The position numbers and the translations under genes are program-made. A stretch of DNA of 64,000 bases from Poriferisocius sp965200775. Its GTDB lineage: Bacteria > Actinomycetota > Acidimicrobiia > Acidimicrobiales > Bin134. Below are positions 24,917-33,046 of this stretch, piece after piece. The stretch spans positions 930,001 to 994,000 of the forward strand of contig OZ241383.1 in the NCBI GenBank assembly GCA_965200775.1, in the 5' to 3' direction. The notes beneath the pieces were generated by a model, which saw only the letters and a program-made list of their open reading frames with translations, was not told the DNA's origin and searched no databases. How positions within the stretch are numbered: position 1 is the first letter of the stretch; the number at the start of each line of letters is the position of its first letter.

Positions 24917-26500
24917 GTGTCCGACCTCGAAACCGCATCACCAGAGCCGGCAGCCACCGGGGTTGCCGTTCTGGACCCACCCCCGACCCCCGAAGCCCCT
25001 CCCGAGGGCGTGGGAACGTTCGACGCCGAAGGCAACTACATCCCCCGCCAGGTGGTCGAGCACGACATCGAGGAGCAGTTCCTGGCCGATGCTTACACCG
25101 CCACCATGGTGCAGGTGGAGGACGGGCAGATCGTGTCCGGCAAGGTGGTCAAGGTTGATCGGGACGAGGTGCTTCTCGATATCGGCTACAAGTCCGAGGG
25201 GATAATCCCGTCCCGGGAGCTGTCGATCCGCAACGTGATCGACCCCGGTGAGATCGTCACGCTGGGCGAGGAGATCGAGGCTCTCGTCCTTCAGAAGGAG
25301 GACAAGGACGGCCACCTGATCCTGTCCAAGAAGCGGGCTCAGTACGAGCGGGCCTGGGGCAACATCGAGAACGTCAAGGAGAACGAGGGCACCGTCTCCG
25401 GTCCGGTGATCGAGGTGGTCAAGGGCGGCCTGATCATCGACATCGGCCTCCGGGGGTTCCTGCCCGCTTCGCTGGTGGAGCTGCGCCGGGTGCGCGACCT
25501 TCAGCCCTATATCGGCCAGACCCTTGAGGCCAAGATCATCGAGCTGGACAAGAACCGCAACAACGTGGTGCTGTCCCGCCGAGCCTGGCTGGAGGAGACC
25601 GAAAAGGAGCAGCGCGAGGAGTTCCTGGACAACCTCAAGCCGGGGGAGCGCCGCAGCGGCACCGTGTCATCGGTGGTGAACTTCGGGGCGTTCGTCGACC
25701 TCGGCGGCATGGACGGCCTGGTGCATGTGTCCGAGCTGTCGTGGAAGCACGTGGACCATCCCAGCGCGGTGGTGCAGGTGGGCGACCAAATCGAGGTTCA
25801 GGTGCTGGAGGTTGACCTTCAGCGGGAGCGCATCAGCCTTTCCCTCAAGGCCACACAGCAGGACCCTTGGCAGGAATTCGCCTCCAGCCACCAGGTGGGC
25901 GAGCTAGTGTACGGGCGGGTCACCAAACTGGTGCCGTTCGGGGCATTCGTCCAGGTGGGCGAGAGCATCGAGGGCCTGGTCCACATCTCGGAGATCTCCT
26001 CGCACCACATCGACCTGCCCGAACAGGTGGTTACCCCCGGCGAGGAGCTGTGGGTGAAGATCATCGACCTCGACATCAACAGGCGCCGCATCAGCCTGTC
26101 GATCAAGCAGGCCGCTGAGGGTGGTGTGGTGGCTGCCGAGTTCCAGGAGCACTTCGGGGAGCACGCCTACGACGCCGAGGGCAACTACATCGGGGCGATG
26201 GCCGACGACGTGGAGGCCGACCAGGACGAAGCCTGGGCGCAGTACTACTCCGAAACCGGCGAGGGCGAGGCTCCCGCCGGAGAGGCACCGGCTGAAGGAG
26301 CTCCGGCTGCCGAGGCTCCTGATGAGGCCACGGCTACAGGCGAGAGCCCTGCCGAGGAAACCCCCGTTGCCGAGGCTTTGGCTGAGGCAGCTCCCATTGC
26401 CGAGAGCCCTGCCGAGGATGCTGCTCAGAATGCCGACATCCCCGCTTCCGATGAAGAAGGCGGGGATGCCGAGGAGGAAGCCGAAACTTCCGAGCAGTAA
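24917..26500 (+). CDS. rpsA: Ribosomal protein S1
   Basis: A 527-residue RNA-binding protein that helps mRNA onto the 30S subunit. Four S1 (OB-fold) domains are seen at about residues 69-138, 156-221, 242-311 and 327-397, for example DGQIVSGKVVKVDRDEVLLD and RRSGTVSSVVNFGAFVDLGG. The fold is followed by an acidic, Ala/Pro/Glu-rich low-complexity tail of about 90 residues. A short motif occurs on both sides of the S1 array: FDAEGNYIPRQ near residue 35 and YDAEGNYIGAM near 420. Four S1 domains and a disordered tail are typical of actinobacterial S1. The GTG at 24917 is the first start that includes the conserved N terminus. Confidence 0.95.
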   Translation: MSDLETASPEPAATGVAVLDPPPTPEAPPEGVGTFDAEGNYIPRQVVEHDIEEQFLADAYTATMVQVEDGQIVSGKVVKVDRDEVLLDIGYKSEGIIPSRELSIRNVIDPGEIVTLGEEIEALVLQKEDKDGHLILSKKRAQYERAWGNIENVKENEGTVSGPVIEVVKGGLIIDIGLRGFLPASLVELRRVRDLQPYIGQTLEAKIIELDKNRNNVVLSRRAWLEETEKEQREEFLDNLKPGERRSGTVSSVVNFGAFVDLGGMDGLVHVSELSWKHVDHPSAVVQVGDQIEVQVLEVDLQRERISLSLKATQQDPWQEFASSHQVGELVYGRVTKLVPFGAFVQVGESIEGLVHISEISSHHIDLPEQVVTPGEELWVKIIDLDINRRRISLSIKQAAEGGVVAAEFQEHFGEHAYDAEGNYIGAMADDVEADQDEAWAQYYSETGEGEAPAGEAPAEGAPAAEAPDEATATGESPAEETPVAEALAEAAPIAESPAEDAAQNADIPASDEEGGDAEEEAETSEQ

Positions 26501-26534
26501 CCCGGCGTTCGAGCCGGGGGTTCGGAGGGTGGGC

Positions 26535-27224
26535 TCAGGCTGCTACGCCTGAGGTTGCCGTCTCGCGGTAGTCGTCCTTGTCAAGGCTGAACTTGTGGCC
26601 GGCCAGCTCAGCCACTGTCTGACCATTACGCAGGGCCTCGACCAATGCGTCGGAGTCCATGCCCAGGGCGTCGGCCAGCGTCGCCAACCTCTCGGCCCGC
26701 TTCGCTTCCCTCTCGACTCGCCTTTCCTGCCGTTCGGCCATCTTTTCTTCTAGGCGTTCCGACCAGGCTTGCGGCATCTCGGCCATCTTTTCTTCTAGGC
26801 GTTCCGACCACTCGGCCATCTTGCCCTCCAGATCGCCCCGGTCCATGAGACCGTGGCCCCGGCGACCGAATCCCCTCGGCTTGCCGGCGAACCGGTGATT
26901 TCCATCGTCGCAGTTCTCGTCGGCCTCGGTGGCCTTGTCGTCGGCTTCCGACTTGCCGCTGTCGTCGGCCTCGACCGACTCATCGTCGGTGCCTGTCTCC
27001 TCGGAGATGAGCACCGGCTGGGCCTCGGGTTCCGCCGGGTCGTTGTCCTGAGCCCCGGCCGCTCCGAACGGCGACAGGGTGGACACGGCCAGCGAGCCCA
27101 CCACCAGGGCCACGGCACCGGTGACGACGGCCAGCACCTTCCCGGCGCGCCACTTCCGGGTCGGCGGCTTTTCGGCCCTTGACGCCTCGGCCTGCGCCGG
27201 GTTGTTTTCCATCATGTTGTCCAT
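26535..27224 (-). CDS. Membrane-anchored acidic, charged-helix protein of unknown function
   Basis: A 229-residue protein I do not recognise. After a short polar N terminus comes a membrane segment (VLAVVTGAVALVVGSLAVS), then an acidic stretch (EETGTDDESVEADDSGKSE) and a charged helical region with two near-identical units, EWSERLEEKMAEMPQ and AWSERLEEKMAERQE, ending in LGMDSDALVEALRNGQTVAE, a short helical domain. The bulk is predicted outside the membrane. The ATG at 27224 is set by AAGGAGAG about 10 nt upstream. It lies just downstream of a response regulator and histidine kinase on the same strand, so it may be a target or accessory of that system. Confidence 0.75.
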   Translation of the reverse strand: MDNMMENNPAQAEASRAEKPPTRKWRAGKVLAVVTGAVALVVGSLAVSTLSPFGAAGAQDNDPAEPEAQPVLISEETGTDDESVEADDSGKSEADDKATEADENCDDGNHRFAGKPRGFGRRGHGLMDRGDLEGKMAEWSERLEEKMAEMPQAWSERLEEKMAERQERRVEREAKRAERLATLADALGMDSDALVEALRNGQTVAELAGHKFSLDKDDYRETATSGVAA

Positions 27225-27317
27225 TTTGCTCTCTCCTTGGGTTGTCCGTTGTTGAGCGTGACCATCGTTCACCGCCCATATGAGCAAACGGTTAACCCCG
27301 AACCAGGATATGAATAA

Positions 27318-27430
27318 GGGTGGCAGAACCCGATGTCATGGCTCAATCGGCGTGGGTTGCGTAGCTGAGCCGCGCATTGAGCTGGGGGACCCGGGTGGTA
27401 GAACCCGATGTCATGGCTCAATCGGCGTGG
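27318..27430. repeat. Two 38-nt direct repeats (75-nt period), one covering the histidine-kinase stop
   Basis: Copies at 27318-27355 and 27393-27430 match at 37 of 38 positions. The second copy contains the last codons and stop of the kinase gene, so the first is a duplicate of that gene's 3' end. Each carries CCGAT and ATCGG arms that could form a small hairpin. Confidence 0.9.
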
Positions 27431-28812
27431 TCCGGGTTGGTGGCCCGCAGCTTCACGGTGAACCGGGTGCCGGTGGGGGAGCGAGGGTCCACGCTCACAG
27501 TGCCGCCCATGGCCTCGGTCAGTTCAGCCACGATGGCCAGACCCAAGCCCGACCCCGATTCCTCGGGCCGAGGAGTGTGACGGGCCACGTACAGCCGCTC
27601 GAACAGGTGGGGCCGGTCCACCTCGCTGATACCGGGGCCGTCATCGGACACCGTTACGACTGCCCACGCCGTGCCGTCGGCGTGATCGGTTCGGCATTCC
27701 ACCCGCACCTCGGAATCGGCGAACTTGAGTCCGTTCTGAACCAGGTTGGAAATCACCTGGGCCAGCCGACCCAGATCACACCATGCCGTGACCGGTTCGG
27801 GCGTCAAGCCAACCGCCTCAGCCAGGCCACCGACCAGCAACTCCACGTCGCGCTCGGCGGCCCGAGGGGCAAAACCGGCACACACCTCCCGGATCACCGC
27901 TTCCACGTCCACCAGGCGGCGATCCAAGGTGAACGCCCGGGCGTCGAGACGAGCCAGATCAAGCAGGTCGCTGACCAGCCGCTCCAGGCGAACCGATTCG
28001 GAAACGATCACGTCGGCAGCCTGCTCCCAATCTTCGGCGGTGCCGTCGGCGATGGCCTCCCCGTAGCCCCGTATGGACGTGAGCGGGGTTCTGAGGTCGT
28101 GGGAGATCGACATCAGGAACTGGCGCTCCAGACTCTGGGACCGCTCCAGCGACTCCGCCATGTCGTTGATGGAACTGGAGAGGTCGCTCACCTCGTCGCT
28201 GTGGTGCTGGTCAACCGGAACCCGCACACTCAGGTCGCCTCCGGCGATCAGCCGGGTTGCGTCTCGGGCCTGCCTCATCGGCTCGGTAATTCGGCGGCTC
28301 AGCACCGTGGCCACCACAGCGCCCAGCACCAGCGAGACCGCGGCCGACACTCCCAGCCATCGCAACACCGTGCCGAGGAACTGATCAGCGTCGTCGGTAA
28401 GCACCACCGCGGTGGAGAGCGGGCCGGGCCGTGTTCCCACAGCCGCTGCCCACGCCGTTGATCCCCGGACACCGCTCACCGTTTCCTTGGCCCCCACCAC
28501 CAGCAGGTTCAGGTCCTTGGCCTGCACCTGTTCGGGGAACTTCCCGAACACCGACATGTCCTTGATAACCACGACGCCCACGTCTTTGCGGTTCAGACGC
28601 TGGGCGGCGATCACCAGGCGGGGATGGGGGCGGACCTCGTCGAAGGGCACCGTCTCCATCAGGCCGGCCAGAACGCTGGCCTCCTGCTCCAACGACCGCT
28701 GGGTGGCCTGCCGGTCGGCCCAACGAACCAACGCCAAGGTGACGATGCCGGCCAGCAGCAGCGACACCACCACCGTTCCCAGTACCGCAATGGTCAGTCG
28801 CCGTCTCATCAC
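27418..28812 (-). CDS. Sensor histidine kinase (HAMP-HisKA-HATPase)
   Basis: A 464-residue membrane kinase. The N-terminal membrane helix (LTIAVLGTVVVSLLLAGIVT) and a second near residue 160 (AAVSLVLGAVVATVLS) frame an extracytoplasmic sensor of about 120 residues. A HAMP linker (RRITEPMRQARDATRLIAGG) leads to the HisKA phospho-site FLMSISHDLRTPLTSIRGY. The ATPase domain has the N box (NLVQNGLKFAD), G1 box (VSDDGPGIS), F box (LFERLYVA) and G2 (GSGLGLAIV). It lies 8 nt downstream of the response regulator on the same strand, so the two form a co-transcribed pair. The signal is unknown. Confidence 0.92.
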   Translation of the reverse strand: MMRRRLTIAVLGTVVVSLLLAGIVTLALVRWADRQATQRSLEQEASVLAGLMETVPFDEVRPHPRLVIAAQRLNRKDVGVVVIKDMSVFGKFPEQVQAKDLNLLVVGAKETVSGVRGSTAWAAAVGTRPGPLSTAVVLTDDADQFLGTVLRWLGVSAAVSLVLGAVVATVLSRRITEPMRQARDATRLIAGGDLSVRVPVDQHHSDEVSDLSSSINDMAESLERSQSLERQFLMSISHDLRTPLTSIRGYGEAIADGTAEDWEQAADVIVSESVRLERLVSDLLDLARLDARAFTLDRRLVDVEAVIREVCAGFAPRAAERDVELLVGGLAEAVGLTPEPVTAWCDLGRLAQVISNLVQNGLKFADSEVRVECRTDHADGTAWAVVTVSDDGPGISEVDRPHLFERLYVARHTPRPEESGSGLGLAIVAELTEAMGGTVSVDPRSPTGTRFTVKLRATNPDHAD

Positions 28813-28820
28813 CCGATCAC

Positions 28821-29537
28821 TCAGTCCAGCCGGTAGCCGATGCGCCGCACCGTGGTGATGGTCAGGGCATCGCCCAGCTTCCTGCGGAGTTGGAGCACGT
28901 GGACATCCACGGTGCGCTCATCACCCACCCAGTCGTACCCCCAAACTCCGTCGAGGAGCTGGCGGCGACTGAGGGCCAGCCCCCGGTTCTCGGCCAGGTA
29001 CCGGAGCAGGTCGAACTCCCGGGCCGCCAATGCCACCAGGTCGCCGTCGCGGCGCACCTCCCGGCGAGCGGTGTCCACCTCCACGTCGCCCACCCGCAGC
29101 ACCGGCGGCGTGGCGGCTAGGGCGCCGGCTTTGGTCCGTCGCAAAACGGCCCTAACCCTGGCCATCAGCTCCCGTGGGGAAAACGGCTTGGTCATGTAGT
29201 CGTCGGCTCCCAACTCCAGTCCGAGAACCCGGTCCACCTCGCCGTCCCGGGCGGTGAGCATGATGATGGGAACATCGGAGGCCTCCCGCAGCTCCCGGCA
29301 CAGATCGATACCGTTGAGGCCGCCCGGCAACCCGATGTCGAGTATCACCAGCTCGGGGTGATGCTGTTTGATGCGCTCCCGCCCGGCTTCGCCGTCGGCA
29401 GCCTGGTACACCCGGTAACCGTCCTGTTGCAGGTACATGTCCACCAGATCGGCGATGTTGGGATCGTCCTCCACCACAACTGCAACCGGGCGGTCTTCCC
29501 GATGCCTGGGCATCCCCCCTTTGGCCGGTGCGGTCAC
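28821..29537 (-). CDS. OmpR/PhoB-family response regulator
   Basis: A 238-residue DNA-binding regulator. The receiver domain carries VVVEDDPNIADLVDMYLQ, the phospho-acceptor aspartate in LVILDIGLPGGLNG, LTARDGE and the lysine in YMTKPFSPREL. The winged-helix output domain follows (LAAREFDLLRYLAENRG, RRQLLDGVWGYDW, TVDVHVLQLRRKLGD, VRRIGYRLD). It is partner to the kinase immediately downstream. Its start (GTG at 29537) faces the uvrB start with a short divergent spacer. Confidence 0.93.
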   Translation of the reverse strand: MTAPAKGGMPRHREDRPVAVVVEDDPNIADLVDMYLQQDGYRVYQAADGEAGRERIKQHHPELVILDIGLPGGLNGIDLCRELREASDVPIIMLTARDGEVDRVLGLELGADDYMTKPFSPRELMARVRAVLRRTKAGALAATPPVLRVGDVEVDTARREVRRDGDLVALAAREFDLLRYLAENRGLALSRRQLLDGVWGYDWVGDERTVDVHVLQLRRKLGDALTITTVRRIGYRLD

Positions 29538-29573
29538 GCCGCAATGTTCTCATGGAATTGTGAGCAACCGGTT

Positions 29574-31685
29574 ATGCAATCGTTAGCAGAGCTTGACGGC
29601 GACGGGGCTCCGGGGGAGGGCGGCAGTCCCACTAGCCTCGTTCCGGTGAGCGGTTCGCCGGATACGGCTTTTCGGATGGTGTCGGGGTTCGATCCGACCG
29701 GGGATCAGCCCAAGGCCATCGCCGCGCTGAGCGAGGGGCTCAACCGGGGCGACCGGTTCCAAACGCTGCTGGGGATCACCGGGTCGGGCAAGAGCGCAAC
29801 GGTGGCCTGGACCATCGAACAGGTGCAACGCCCCACCCTGGTGCTGGCCCCCAACAAGTCGCTGGCCGCGCAGCTCGCCAACGAGATGAGGGAGTTCTTC
29901 CCCGACAACCGGGTGGAGTACTTCGTGTCATACTACGACTACTACCAGCCCGAGGCCTACATGCCGGCCTCCGACACCTACATCGAGAAGGACTCGTCGG
30001 TGAACGACGAGATCGACCGACTGCGCCACTCCACCACCGAGGCCCTGCTGACCCGCCGGGACGTGATCGTGGTGGCCTCGGTGTCGTGCATCTACGGGCT
30101 GGGCGCCCCCGAGGAGTACAAGAACCTGCTGTGCATCTCCAAGGTGGGGGAAACCAACGACCAGCGTGACCTGCTCCGGCGGCTGGTGGACATGCAGTAC
30201 GAGCGAAACGACGCCAACCTGGTGCGGGGCCGGTTCCGGGTGCGGGGCGACACCATCGAGGTCCACCCCGCCTACGAGGAGTTCGTGGTCCGCATCCAGC
30301 TGTTCGGCGACGAGGTGGAACAGATCACCACCGTCGATCCGGTGACCGGTGAGCGGCTCCAGACTCTGAGCGAGGTGGTGGTGTTCCCCGCCACCCACTA
30401 TGTGGCCGGCCACGAGCGGATGCAGAGGGCCATCGACGGCATCGAGACCGAACTCCAGAAGCGGCTGGCCGAGCTGGAGAAGGACGGGAAGCTACTCGAG
30501 GCCCAACGGCTGAGAATGCGCACCACCTACGACCTGGAGATGATGCAGGAGATCGGCTTCTGCAACGGCATCGAAAACTACTCCCGCCACATCGACGGGC
30601 GGCAAGCGGGGGAGCGCCCCTTTACCCTGCTCGATTACTTCCCCGACGATTTCGTGACCGTGATCGACGAGTCCCACGTGGCGGTGCCCCAGCTCCACGG
30701 CCAGTTCGAGGGAGACCGGAGCCGCAAGCTGACCCTGGTGGATCACGGTTTCCGCCTTCCCTCGGCGGTGGACAACCGCCCGTTGCGGTTCGAGGAGGTC
30801 ATGGAACGGGTGGGCCAGGTTGTGTTCCTGTCGGCCACCCCCAGCGACTACGAACTCGGGGTGTCCCATCAGGTTGTGGAGCAGATCGTGCGGCCCACCG
30901 GCCTGGTGGACCCCGAGGTGCAGGTGCGCCCCACCAAAGGCCAGATAGACGACCTGATGAAGCTCATCGAGGACCGCACCGAGCGAGGCCAGCGGGTTCT
31001 CGTCACCACCCTTACCAAGAAGATGGCCGAGGACCTCACCGAGTACCTGCTGGAGCTGGGGGTACGGGTGCGCTACCTGCATAGCGAGGTGGACACCATC
31101 GAACGGATCGAGATCCTGCGCGACCTGCGGCTTGGCGAGTTCGACGTGCTGGTGGGCATCAACCTGCTGCGGGAGGGCCTCGACCTACCCGAAGTGTCGC
31201 TGGTGGCCATCCTCGACGCCGACAAGGAGGGCTTCCTGCGCAGCGAGACCTCGCTCATCCAGACCATCGGCCGGGCCGCTCGCAACGTCGATGGCCAGGT
31301 CATCATGTACGCCGACATGGTGACCGACTCCATGAAGCGGGCCATATCGGAAACCCACCGCCGGCGCGGCCTCCAGCAGGCCTACAACGAGCAGCACGGC
31401 ATCAACCCTCAGACCATCCGCAAGGCGGTCAGCGACATCCTGGCTGAGCTGCGTCCCGCCGAGGACGGGGCCCCCATTCCCGGCGGCGGACGGCGGTCCC
31501 GCACCCTGGACAAGTCCCGGCGCCGCCCGGAGGTGATCGACCTGGATACGGGCGGCCTAGAGCGCCTGATCCACACACTCACAGAAGAAATGGGCGAGGC
31601 CGCCGCCGACCTGAAGTTCGAGTACGCCGCCCGCTTGCGGGACGAGATCAAGGACCTGGAACGCGACCTTCGGGCCATGACCTGA
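29574..31685 (+). CDS. uvrB: Excinuclease ABC subunit B
   Basis: The damage-verifying helicase of nucleotide excision repair, about 703 residues. Motifs include GDQPKAIAALSEGL, Walker A LGITGSGKSATVAW, the beta-hairpin region YFVSYYDYYQPEAYMP, the Walker B area VTVIDESHVAVPQ, the helicase C motifs INLLREGLDLPEVSLVA and IQTIGRAARNVDG, and a C-terminal UVR motif (AAADLKFEYAARLRDEIKDL) that contacts UvrC. The start is uncertain: ATG 29574 is listed, but GTG 29646 or the ATG at 29676 would also keep the whole conserved fold and leave more room for divergent promoters. uvrC lies nearby at 33047, on the other side of nadA. Confidence 0.95.
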   Translation: MQSLAELDGDGAPGEGGSPTSLVPVSGSPDTAFRMVSGFDPTGDQPKAIAALSEGLNRGDRFQTLLGITGSGKSATVAWTIEQVQRPTLVLAPNKSLAAQLANEMREFFPDNRVEYFVSYYDYYQPEAYMPASDTYIEKDSSVNDEIDRLRHSTTEALLTRRDVIVVASVSCIYGLGAPEEYKNLLCISKVGETNDQRDLLRRLVDMQYERNDANLVRGRFRVRGDTIEVHPAYEEFVVRIQLFGDEVEQITTVDPVTGERLQTLSEVVVFPATHYVAGHERMQRAIDGIETELQKRLAELEKDGKLLEAQRLRMRTTYDLEMMQEIGFCNGIENYSRHIDGRQAGERPFTLLDYFPDDFVTVIDESHVAVPQLHGQFEGDRSRKLTLVDHGFRLPSAVDNRPLRFEEVMERVGQVVFLSATPSDYELGVSHQVVEQIVRPTGLVDPEVQVRPTKGQIDDLMKLIEDRTERGQRVLVTTLTKKMAEDLTEYLLELGVRVRYLHSEVDTIERIEILRDLRLGEFDVLVGINLLREGLDLPEVSLVAILDADKEGFLRSETSLIQTIGRAARNVDGQVIMYADMVTDSMKRAISETHRRRGLQQAYNEQHGINPQTIRKAVSDILAELRPAEDGAPIPGGGRRSRTLDKSRRRPEVIDLDTGGLERLIHTLTEEMGEAAADLKFEYAARLRDEIKDLERDLRAMT

Positions 31686-31721
31686 CCCCGGCCATCAGGC
31701 TCACAACTAGGTAATGCTCAG

Positions 31722-32816
31722 CTAGGTTATGCTCAGCATTCGCTCCAGGGCGATGCGGGCGTCCGCGGCCACCTGGGGATCGACGGTGATGCGGTTGCGG
31801 ACCTTGCCGTCCACAAGCCCCTCCAGGGTCCAGGCCAGGTGAGCGGCATCGATGCGGAACATGGTGGAGCACGGGCAGATCAGCGGGTCGAGCGACACCA
31901 CCGTCTTGTTGGGCGTCTCGTTGTCGAGCCGGCGCACCAGGTGAACCTCGGTGCCCACCCCGATCACCGAGCCGGCGGGAGCGGCGGCCACTGCCTTGAT
32001 GATGTAGTCGGTGGAGCCCACCTCGTCGGCCAGGGCGCACACCTCCCGGCTGCACTCGGGGTGGACGATCACCAACCCGTCGGGATGCTCGGCCCGGAAA
32101 GCGCCCACGTGGTCGGGCTGGAACCGCTGATGCACCGAGCAGTGCCCCTTCCACAACAACAACACCGACTCCTTGCAGCGTGCCTCGGTCAATCCGCCCA
32201 GCTCGAAGCGGGGGTTCCACACCGCCATGTCGCTCTCGTCGTACCCCATGTCGAACCCGGTGTTGCGCCCGAGGTGCTGGTCGGGGAAGAAAAGCACCTG
32301 ATTGCCCCGTTCCAGCGCCCAACTGAGCACGGCCCGGGCATTGGACGACGTACACACCGCACCACCGTTGCGGGCCACGAACGCCTTCAGCGCGGCGGCC
32401 GAGTTCATGTAGGTGATGGGCACCACCCGGTCGACATCGACCACCCGGGCCAAGTCGTCCCACGCCTCCTCGACCTCGTCGATGTGGGCCATGTCGGCCA
32501 TTGAGCAGCCCGCGTTCAGGTCGGGAAGGAGCACCTGCTGATGGTCCCCGGTCAAGATGTCCGCCGATTCGGCCATGAAATGGACGCCGCAGAACACGAT
32601 GAACTCGGCTTGGGGGCGCTGCTGGGCCAGAACCGACAGCCGGAACGAGTCGCCCCTGGCATCGGCCCAGGCCATGACCTCGTCACGTTGGTAGTGGTGC
32701 CCGAGGATGAACAGCCGTTCACCCAGGGTCTCCTTGGCGTCGCCGATCCAGCCCGCCAGTTGCTCTGGCGATGCTGTTGTGTACCGCTCGGGGAGCGGAC
32801 GCTGCAGCCGCAACAT
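31722..32816 (-). CDS. nadA: Quinolinate synthase
   Basis: A 364-residue [4Fe-4S] enzyme that condenses iminoaspartate with dihydroxyacetone phosphate to give quinolinate for NAD synthesis. The three cluster cysteines are seen in VFCGVHFMAE, HPECSREVC and ICPCSTMFRI. Substrate-binding segments LGHHYQRDEV and ITYMNSAAALK are present. The ATG at 32816 is chosen because GGAGG lies 10 nt upstream on the minus strand; longer in-frame extensions upstream lack conservation and would overlap uvrC. nadB and nadC are not beside it. The roughly 230 nt between nadA and uvrC hold divergent promoters and no gene. Confidence 0.94.
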   Translation of the reverse strand: MLRLQRPLPERYTTASPEQLAGWIGDAKETLGERLFILGHHYQRDEVMAWADARGDSFRLSVLAQQRPQAEFIVFCGVHFMAESADILTGDHQQVLLPDLNAGCSMADMAHIDEVEEAWDDLARVVDVDRVVPITYMNSAAALKAFVARNGGAVCTSSNARAVLSWALERGNQVLFFPDQHLGRNTGFDMGYDESDMAVWNPRFELGGLTEARCKESVLLLWKGHCSVHQRFQPDHVGAFRAEHPDGLVIVHPECSREVCALADEVGSTDYIIKAVAAAPAGSVIGVGTEVHLVRRLDNETPNKTVVSLDPLICPCSTMFRIDAAHLAWTLEGLVDGKVRNRITVDPQVAADARIALERMLSIT

Positions 32817-33031
32817 CTTGTAGGAACCTCCATGAGGTGCTGGGACCCTGATTGAAGGCCGGTGGGGGCAGCCGGGTCGCCTCGCCACGGGGATGTCGGC
32901 CTCAGAGTTCGATATGTCGCCGGATACCCGGTCGGCGTGGGGAGAATCATACTCACCCCGAACCGGTGGTGAAAAGGGGATGCCGGCATTACCTCCGACC
33001 GGGCCGAGCCGGTTGCACCGGAGCAGGGTCG

Positions 33032-33037
33032 TAGGAT
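33032..33037 (+). promoter_or_regulatory. -10-like hexamer TAGGAT of uvrC (putative leaderless promoter)
   Basis: TAGGAT ends 9 nt before the uvrC ATG, and no ribosome-binding site lies between. The identical hexamer precedes secG at similar spacing. Confidence 0.45.
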
Positions 33038-33046
33038 GAACGGCGC

